A DNA stretch of 64,000 nt from Euglena gracilis. Lineage: Eukaryota; Euglenida; Euglenophyceae; Euglenales. The stretch is taken from NCBI GenBank assembly GCA_039621445.1, contig CP154955.1, forward strand, positions 57,816,619 to 57,880,618, written 5' to 3'. Both the position numbers and the translations under genes were made by a program. The notes below the pieces were generated by a model that searched no databases, was not told the DNA's origin, and saw nothing but the letters and a program-made list of their open reading frames with translations. Positions 11,801 through 20,800 of the stretch are shown piece after piece (within the stretch, counting starts at the first letter, position 1; each line of letters starts with the position of its first letter).

Positions 11801-14800
11801 GGCCATCACGTACATCACCGCCGTCACCAGCCAGCAGCCCACAAGCGGGAGCGCAGCGCTGGGGCCGGGCGAGGCCAGGCTGGGCAACCCCCCCCAAAAA
11901 AAGCAAAATCTCATGGCGGAACCTCAAAAATCATGGCGGAAGGCAGGTTTTTTCTTTTGGTCGAAAGCTCTGATTGGTTGCCAGATCACATGTTCGAAAA
12001 GGGCCAAAAGTGGTGATGTAGTACCCTTGCCCGCCTTGGGGAAGCGGTGCATATTTTATTTGAAATTACGTGCCAAATTGGGAGCTGATTTTTGTATTGT
12101 CATGTGTTGTGTGTTTTTATTATTTTATTGTTACTGTTATTTTTTGTTAAAAATTATGCATTTGTTATGCATTCGTTTCATGCTTTTATTTAAAACAAAC
12201 TATTTTGACATTGAAATTCTGGGTTGCAGCAAAAGACCATATTACCCCCAAAAAGATCTTCCCAACCGAAACGCAAGGGGGGCTGTGGTCCTCACACACA
12301 AAAATCTCCAACTCCACATTTCCGCAACCATTGAGAGAATTGGGGAAGGTGCACATGAAAAAAAAAAACTCTTGCTGCTTTGGAGTTGAATGGCGTGGTT
12401 TAAAACCATTTCAGAAAGCGGGAGTCGCCACTTACATGACAAACCTGATAAACCCCTCCCCCTTAATAGTGCTGCGAGGCCAATAGAGCTGCGGGTCCAA
12501 ATAGTGCTGCACCCCCCGCTGCCGGAGGCGGCCGTCCAATAGAGCTGCGGGTGCAATACTATTTGGGGGGGGTTTAGGCATGCACCACCAGGGACTGCAT
12601 CTAACGGCATTTGGATGCCTTTGGGTGACGGCCACATCAGCTCAAAATCCAAAAAAGAAGTGCTCTGCATTTTTGACATTCTCGAGGAACTTTGACATGG
12701 GAGCAGTCAATTGCTTAAGCACTGGCCGACCCCCCCCCCCCTGGGAGTGACTGACTGGTCTTTGGCCCTGGACCCCCTGCCCCGAGGGAGGGGGGTCGGT
12801 CAGCCAGGGGTGGCAAAAAGTGGCTTCAGTGACCCCGGCGCCTTTGGCGCCGGGGAAAATTTTTTGGCCTAAAAAGGCCCAAGGTGACTGGACAGTAGCC
12901 GGTTTTCCTGAGTGGCCGACCCCCCCCGGGGGGGGGGGTGACTGACTGGTTTACCAAAAAAAAAAATGACTGACTGGTTTTTCGACGAGTGGAGTGGCCC
13001 CTCTCCCCCGAGGGTTGGTACAAAACGTTATGCATGGCAGCAGGCTGAATTTCACCAACTTTAGGGGGGGGGTCTGCCCTGGGTAGGCAGGCACTACCCC
13101 TCCCGGGCCCAAAACAGGTCAAAAATGACCCTTACAACAGATGCAGCAAATGAAAAAAAACAAAACTGTCAGACAAAACTTTTTGTCCGAAACTTCGGGC
13201 TATTGTCCACTTGAGGAGAAACTCTTTTTATGGGGTCTGAATGGGGGAAAACAATGGGGCCCCAAGGCCCCCTGGCCAATCAAATGAGGGTGCGAAAACC
13301 TCTGGATGGGCTTCCTTTTGCAAATGCGGGCGGCCTGCCCCCGTCGGACGGCTTGGGCCCTCGGTCGACCGACGCCCAACGCCCCGTCTCCCCCCGTCTC
13401 GCCCGGCCCCGGGCGTAGCCCATCACCCGCCACGCCACGTTGGAGCGGGGGTCCAGGAAGCACCAGGGGACGTCACTGCCCCGGGTGATGGTAGGGTCGA
13501 TGGCAGGGCCGCGGGGGCGGTCCCGACGGAAGGGAGAGGGGGAGGGGTAACCCCCCCCAAAAATAAGACCCCCCCTGGCCGGTCCGAGCAAAAATCCATG
13601 AAATGGACCCCCCTCATAAATAAGACCCCCCCCCGCCGGCGCGAAGCGCCGGATTTTTGAAAAAAAGGCATTTTTGGGGGGTAAATCTGTCATTTTGGGA
13701 CAGTTTCCATACAATTCAGCATATTTTCCCCTATTTGTCTGGCGCGAAGCGCCGAAAAATGGTATTTTGGGGGGCATTTTTGGACATTTTGGGGGGTCGA
13801 AAATTTTTCCAGCAAAAATCCATAAAATGGACCCCCCCATGAATAAGACCCCCCTCGGGCTTTCCAGCAACCGACCCATGAAATGGACCTGGGGTCTTAT
13901 TTTTGGGGGGGTTTAGGGGGGGAGACGGAGGGAACTCGTGCCGAGCACAATGTCCGCCCATCAAAGTCTGCCCCCTCCCCCAGGGTGGGGGGACCCACCC
14001 CACCCACCTCCCCCCTTCTTCTAAAAAGCAGCCGGCCCGCAGGAGTCAACCCTTCAGACTCTGCCACAGATGCCATTTTGACCCGTGGCCAACATTGGTC
14101 CAAAAATGACCCAAAAGTGGTACACGCTCAGAATGGCCCAAAATCTGCAAAAAAAAAACCAACCGAAAATGGCCCCTGAAATGATAGGAAATGGCCTAAA
14201 ATGGTTGGAAAAAATTCAAAATGGCCCCAATGAGCTGATAATATGGCAGAAAATATGTGGGAATGGGTAAAATGTACAGCAGGAAAATCCTGAAAACCTT
14301 CGGAATATGCGTTAAATGCACAAAATGTGTGCAAACATGCTTTTTGGTCAAAAAAATTGAAATACACATTAAAATGTGCGAAATGTGCACAAAATGTGTA
14401 CTCCGAATATCGCAAAATATCCAAAATATCCCCCCTGGTGTACGACTCTTGAAAATTGGAAATTGGAGGAATTTGTGGACATAAACCCTCAAAAATTCGC
14501 GCAGCCATTTCTGAAAAAAAAAATTCACCCATTTCAACGGCTGATGGTTACAATTTTCACCGTCATTTTAAAAAAATAAAGGTCAGAGTTCTGTATCCCC
14601 TTGCCATTGATGAAAATCAAATCTCTCCCTGAAAAAGTGCCAACAATGGAACCTTGCTCAATAAAATTTTTGGCAGAATCAGACCCCTGGGTCAACTCCT
14701 AGCCCCGGACGTCGGGGACGTCTGCATTTGTTGTTTGTGGGTTTATGTGAACACATATGTGCATTATGTACATATATGTTCATTTGTGTGTGTATCTATA

Positions 14801-17800
14801 CCTCCCCCCCCTTGTCCAACGACCACTAATGTTCGTCTCCGACCGGGGGGGGGGGCAGTCGCTAAATTGGCCAATGTTCGTCTCCGACCAGGGGGGTGGT
14901 CGTTAGACAAGGGGGGTGGGCCCCAGGCCGGCAAATAAATTGGCCACATATGGGGGTCATTTTAAACAACTTTGGGCTATTTTCGGCATTTTTGACGACT
15001 TCTGCCATTTTTGGCCACTTTTGGCCATTTTTTGGCCACCCTTGGGATTTTTTGGGTCACTTTTAGCCATTTTTTTGCCACGTTTGGTTTCATTTAGCCA
15101 TTCTTGGCCACTGTTGGCCATTTTGGGTTTCTTTAGCCATTTTTTGGCCACTTCTGGCCGTTTTGGGCAACTTTTGGCAATTTTGGGCCACTTTTTGCCC
15201 AATTTCAGGCCATTTTTGCCCACTTTTGGCCATTTTTGGCCAATTTTAGGCCATTTTTGCCTATTTTTGGCCATTTTTGGCCAACTGGAATCAAATCTCA
15301 GCTGTTTGGAATAATCTCACGCTTCCATAAATTTCAGTCATTTTGGGGTGATTTGTAACTATTTTGAGGAACTTTTGGCCTTATTTTGTGCCGTTTTGGC
15401 ATTTTCAGCCATTTTAGGGTGGTAATCCCAAACAAAATTGCAAACAAAAAGCATCACTGGAATATGCAAATGCAACTAAACCGAAAATAAAATCACACAA
15501 TTTCTTTTGCAGTGCTGAACCAACATCGTATACAAAAAGATCGTCTCTGACCGGGGGGGGGTCGTTAGACAAGCCCAGTAGTTGGACAAGGGGGGAGGTA
15601 CATACATCTTCATTTTTTTGGATTGTTTGCAGGGCGGTCCTTACCCCCCCCCCCGGGAAACTGTCACCTGACAGGTTGGCCAGTACCGGGGACCCTGACA
15701 ACTTCCTATACTGACAGGTTGGCCAGTACCGGGGACCCTGACAGTTTCCCGGGCGGGACCCTGACAGGTTCTCGGGCATGACAGTTTCCCGGGGGGGGGG
15801 GGTAGGTAAGCAATTAAAAAAAAAACTCCGCTCTCCCAGCACACTCAATGAAAATAGACAGGAAAATGGGCAAAGAAATTTGGCATTCTTTGGCGACAAC
15901 AGGTCGACATCAGGGAAAAAAACTGATTCTTGGCATCCTTGGACCATCGCCCATCCACCCAAATAATCAAAAAATGTTTTTTTTTCGGACCTTTAATTTT
16001 GGACCCTGTTCAAGTCCCAGTCCGGCCCTTGGTCGGCCCTTGGTCGGCCCTTGGTGAAACCTTTGGCCGAAAGGTGGGCGGTCCTTAAGAAAATAATAAA
16101 AAAAACTTTCCTATCCCTGATTGTTTGTTCATTAATGAGTACAAAACAAGAGGAGAAATGGAAGGAAGGCTGGGATGGGACCACCGCACAGAGGCGGTCC
16201 CTGTGGCGATAGCCCCAGGCGGGGAAGAGGCGGTTCGGGTTCTTCACCACGAGGTAGACGTATACCGCGATGCACGCTGTCCAGAAGAAGGAGGCGGTGG
16301 CCACCCAGATGCCTGCGGGCGGCGGGGGGGGGGGGAATCAATTAGACTTTTTTGCGTGGCGTGGGGTGGCGTTGCATGTGGCATGGTGTGGTGTGGTGTG
16401 GTGTGGCATGGGTGTGTTGTGGTGTGGTGTGGGGTGGGTGTGGTGTGCGGTGTGGTGTGGCGTGGGTGTGGCGTGGGTGTGGTGTGGTGCGGTGCAGTGC
16501 GGTGCAGTGCGGTGCGGTGCGGTGCAGTGTGGTGGCCACGGACACTCCTGGCCTGTGTTCTGGCCTGTTTTTGTCGCCCAAATTGGCCATTTTGGGAACT
16601 TTCGCCTTTCGAGTTTCAAGCTGCTTTTTTGGCCAAAAAATTAGGTAAAATTTTGGTATCTCGGAAATGAAGCAAAACGAAAGGAAATGTCTGACCAAAA
16701 ATGAAGCCCTTGGAATGCATATACAGCCTTGCTTGACTTTTTTCTCAACTCCACGTGTAGCCCGAGTTATGGCCATTTTTTATGTGATCTTGCCCCCTTC
16801 TTTTGGGTTACTTTGGGTTGTTCTGGGGGTCCGAACATCGGCGTTTCCGGGGGGGGGGTCTTGTGGATGGCACAAAAATATTTCAGAAACGAAGCAAAAC
16901 GAAAGGAAACGTCCAGCAACCTAAATTGAAGCCCTTGGGACACCCAACTTTTTTTTGATTTCCCCAGGCTGGCCCGAGATATGGCAATTTTTGCGGCAGT
17001 CTGACTCCAAATAGTGAACGCTTGACCTGCTTTGACGTAGTCGGTTTCTTTTTTGTGCAATTTTTGGGGGGTCAAAAAAACCGAAAACTTTCAAAATATC
17101 TCCAAAATGGTGGGGAATCAAAAGAAATCACTGCGACCTAAAATAAAGCCCCTACTATGGCCAGCTGCGGTTATGCCCCAAATACAGCCCGTTTGGCTGT
17201 TTTAGGCCATTTTGGTCAAAAAACCAGTTGTGCCAGCTGAGCCACCCAGCTGATGGCAAACACGTGCCTCAAACACATGTCAGCTCGGTGCATCGAGGTG
17301 AAGAGCTCAGCACTGCAGAAAACCTGCCCACCCAGGCATCATTCATGGTACGTTATGGGTCAAAAATAGACTTGTGCAAGGCTGCGTGCCGTAAATGAGC
17401 TTTGTTGGCTTATGGCCTCCTGGTGGGGGGGAGGACTGTTGCCAATTTTTTTAGTTTGGGGGGTCCCCCCAAACTAAAGGAAGGAGACCCCCCCCTAACT
17501 AAAGTATGTGCCGTTAGGCGCTTGGTGGCCGGCGCAGTAAACAAGGGAAGTCCCGCCAGGCTCCGGCCACCTCCACGTTCACTGACAAAAAAAGGCCAGA
17601 GGCGAAAAACAGCGCCAGGCCAAAGAAGGGATAAAAGACACCAAAGAAACAGCTGCAGTCCCCCCCCCCTGTGACAACTGGTAACTGGTGGATTTACCCA
17701 GCCATTTACCCAGGCGTGCATTCAGGGACACACCAAAAAGGGACTGGAAGGTACAGGTGCCCTCCGAGGTCCAGTCCAACCGCAACGTCAGGAAGCGGAT

Positions 17801-20800
17801 GGCCTGCCCGAGGTCCGACGACAGGGCAGTATGGGAAGGCCTCGTGCGGGAGGGGGGGGTTCGATATGAGGGCAGGTGGGGGGGGGGTGGACCCCCCCTC
17901 TCCGTCCAGCTGGGAGGGCACAGTGGCGCCGAAGTTCGGCCCGGCGCTTTGCCAAATAATGTTGCCCCAAAATCGTCCAAAAGTGACATTTTGGGCAATT
18001 TTTTGCAATTCATTTTGCCAACAATGCCCAAAATTTTCTGCTCAAGCGCCGGAAGGAAACATATGACCTTTTTTATGGGGTTGGGTACCCCCCCCCCGGG
18101 TCAGTCCAGACCCCCCTTCCAGTCCAGGAGGGCCACCCCCCTCTAACCCGCACACCCTCCTTATATTGAACCCTGGATCGGGCCCCCACCACCACCCGTG
18201 GGGTGCCCGGGCTTCCCATTTCGCCCTGGCGGCCAGGGACAGAAACAGCAGCAGCTGCCGCGACTTGGTGCGGAGGTCCTCGAACCCGACGTGCTGGCAG
18301 CGCCCCTCGGAGCACGTTAGCGGTGATTTGTGCAAAATCTAACATGACAACCATTTTCCCAATCAAACATCAACATAGTCAGGCCCTTTCCTTTTTGCAT
18401 CCGGATTATATCATTGTTTAGTGTGTCCGACCCTACGTCCAAGGGGGTTGAGTGACTGGTCTTTTTGGCAGAGACCCCTGGGGGTCAGCCGGAAAAGGCC
18501 AAAAGTGGCATCCGGCGCCATCATTTCTTTTGAAATTGTGGTAAAACTCCACTTGTTTTAGGCCATTTTTGGCTGAGTGGCCAAAATGGCTGACTCTGCG
18601 GGGGGGGGGGAGAGGAAGTGCGTGACTGGGTTTTGAGAAGTGGCTGACTGGTATTTTGAAACTGAAAAGTGACCCCCCTCCCCCAGGGTTGGTATGGTCT
18701 GAACAACGTTGGAGAGTGGTCGTGTTGACTTCTGTAGGAGCCACCGAGGACAGAGGGTAGGCTTCTTTGCCCCAAGAGCCGTGGTAAACCCCCTCCCAAA
18801 TAATACCCTCCGGGGTATTATTTTTCGCCCGAAGTCCTGACCCGAGGGGGGGGCATTATTTGGGGAGGGGGTGCAGGATTTCCCTCCCATTCGTTGTGGG
18901 GACCGCCATTTCTGATTCGTGATTATTCGTGATTATTCGTGATTATTCGTGATTATTCGTGATTATGCCCGGTTTTCAGCTAAATGATGGACTGCTGGGA
19001 TGCCGGCAGGAAGCAGGGCGGTCCTTAAGTAAAAAAAAAAATCCTGTCCCGACACATCCAATGAAAAATCCATAGGGAAAAATGACCAAAAAAGTGGCGA
19101 TATTTTGGCAAAAACGGGTCGACTTCGGGAAAAAAAGTGATTTCTGACAGCCTTGAATTGTCGTCCATCCACCCAAAAGATCAAAAAGTGTGTGTTTCGA
19201 CTTTTGAATTTTGGACTCCGTTCAAATCCCTGGTCGCCCTTCGCCGGCCTTGGTCGGCCTTAGGCCGGGGGGCGGTCTAACAAAAAAAAACTTCCCGTCC
19301 CTTGTGGACCGCGCTAGCAGCAGGGTGTTGCTTAAATACCCCCCGGGGGGGGGTCCAGCTCAGAAGCTGGAAGATTTGGGCTGGCTGGAAAAAGGGCAAA
19401 GGTCAAATTTTCTTAAGCAACACCCTGCCTGGCAGGAAGAACAATGCTTTTAGGACCTGAGGGGGGGGGCGGTCGCTAAAATGGCCAATGTTCGTCTCCG
19501 ACCAGGGGGGGGGGAGGGTGGTCGTTGGACAAGGGGGGGGGGGGTGGACCCCAGGTCGGAGGAAAATTGACCGAAGGTTGGGGGGGGGGTATATGGCCAT
19601 TTTGGACTGTTTTTGGCCATTCTTGCCATTTCTTGACTATGGTTGGCACTTTTGGCCATTTTTGGGCATTTTGGGTATTTTTAGGCATTCTAACCACTTT
19701 TCGCCTTGATTGGTCGCTTTTGGCCACCTTTGGCAGCTGTTGGCCACACTATGGCCCCCTTGGCCCATTTTTGGCCACTTTGGGCAATTTTTGGTGACTT
19801 TCGGCCATTTTTGCCCTTTTTATGTCAATTTTTTTGGCTTTTACACATAGTACACATAGTTGACAACATTGTACCTCTGCATCATCATTGTGTGAGCGTT
19901 CCATTGTCCAAACAAATCCCTTTTTGGCTGGAAACATGATCCATCACAAAAGCAGAAAGCAAAGTCGCTCGCGGCCAGTGTTGTTGCGCAACAGTGAAGC
20001 GGTCCCCAACCTCATCGTCAGAATCCGAAGAAGACATTTTCTAAAGAACAAATAAAACACAGTTCCGAATGCTGAATGACTACATTTGTAAAGAAAAATA
20101 ATTCCCAGGAAAAAATCTCATTCGTGGTTATTCGTGATATTTGTGATTATTCGTGATTTTCGAAAAATCCGAAATTCGTGATTATTCGTGATCATTCTTG
20201 CCACGAATCAGAGGGAATCCCTGGGGGGTGTTATTTCCCCAAAAATTTCGAAATTTTTCGAAGTCCCGTAGGAGCCAAAATAGCGCCAAAACCCTCCTTT
20301 GGGGTCATTTTTTTGTACTTTCTTCTGAAATTTACCATTTCTTAGAGGTCAGATGATGCAGAAAAATCGATTTTTTTCGTAATTTGTTGTCAGAAATTGT
20401 GATTTTTACCTACATTTTTCAGGTCAATATCCAGACCTTTGGCCCGAAACCGGGGGGGGGGGTATTATTTCGGTCGCCGAAGTCAGACCCTGATGGGGGG
20501 GTATTATTTGGGGGGTGTTACTTGGGGGGGGGGATTACTTGGGGGGAGGGTTTACCAACCTTCGAGGCACAAATAAGTACCTCCAGACCTGTGTATTGGG
20601 AAAATGAGAACCGTTCCTTTCGCTAAATGAGAGGACAAAATCAAGCATTCCAGACCGGAAAAATCGCATTGAGCGCGGGGAGATCCAGCCGACTTCCAGG
20701 CAGGAGCTAGCTGTGGAGCAGTTCTCTGCAGGCAGGGGTGGGGGTTTCCCCCCCAAAAAGTAAGCTGCATTTTCTGTGAGCGCGGGTGCCAGCACAAAAG

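Larger units (their letters stand above)
18787..20552. mobile_element. Composite family E element, TA-flanked, with nested insertions
   Basis: Left end AACCCCCTCCCAAATAATAC; right end reverse-complemented AACCCTCCCCCCAAGTAATC; TA at both flanks (18785-18786, 20553-20554). Inside are a family A element (19014), a short family B element (19321) and a partial family T sequence (19460). GATTATTCGTG arrays lie near both ends. Confidence 0.6.
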
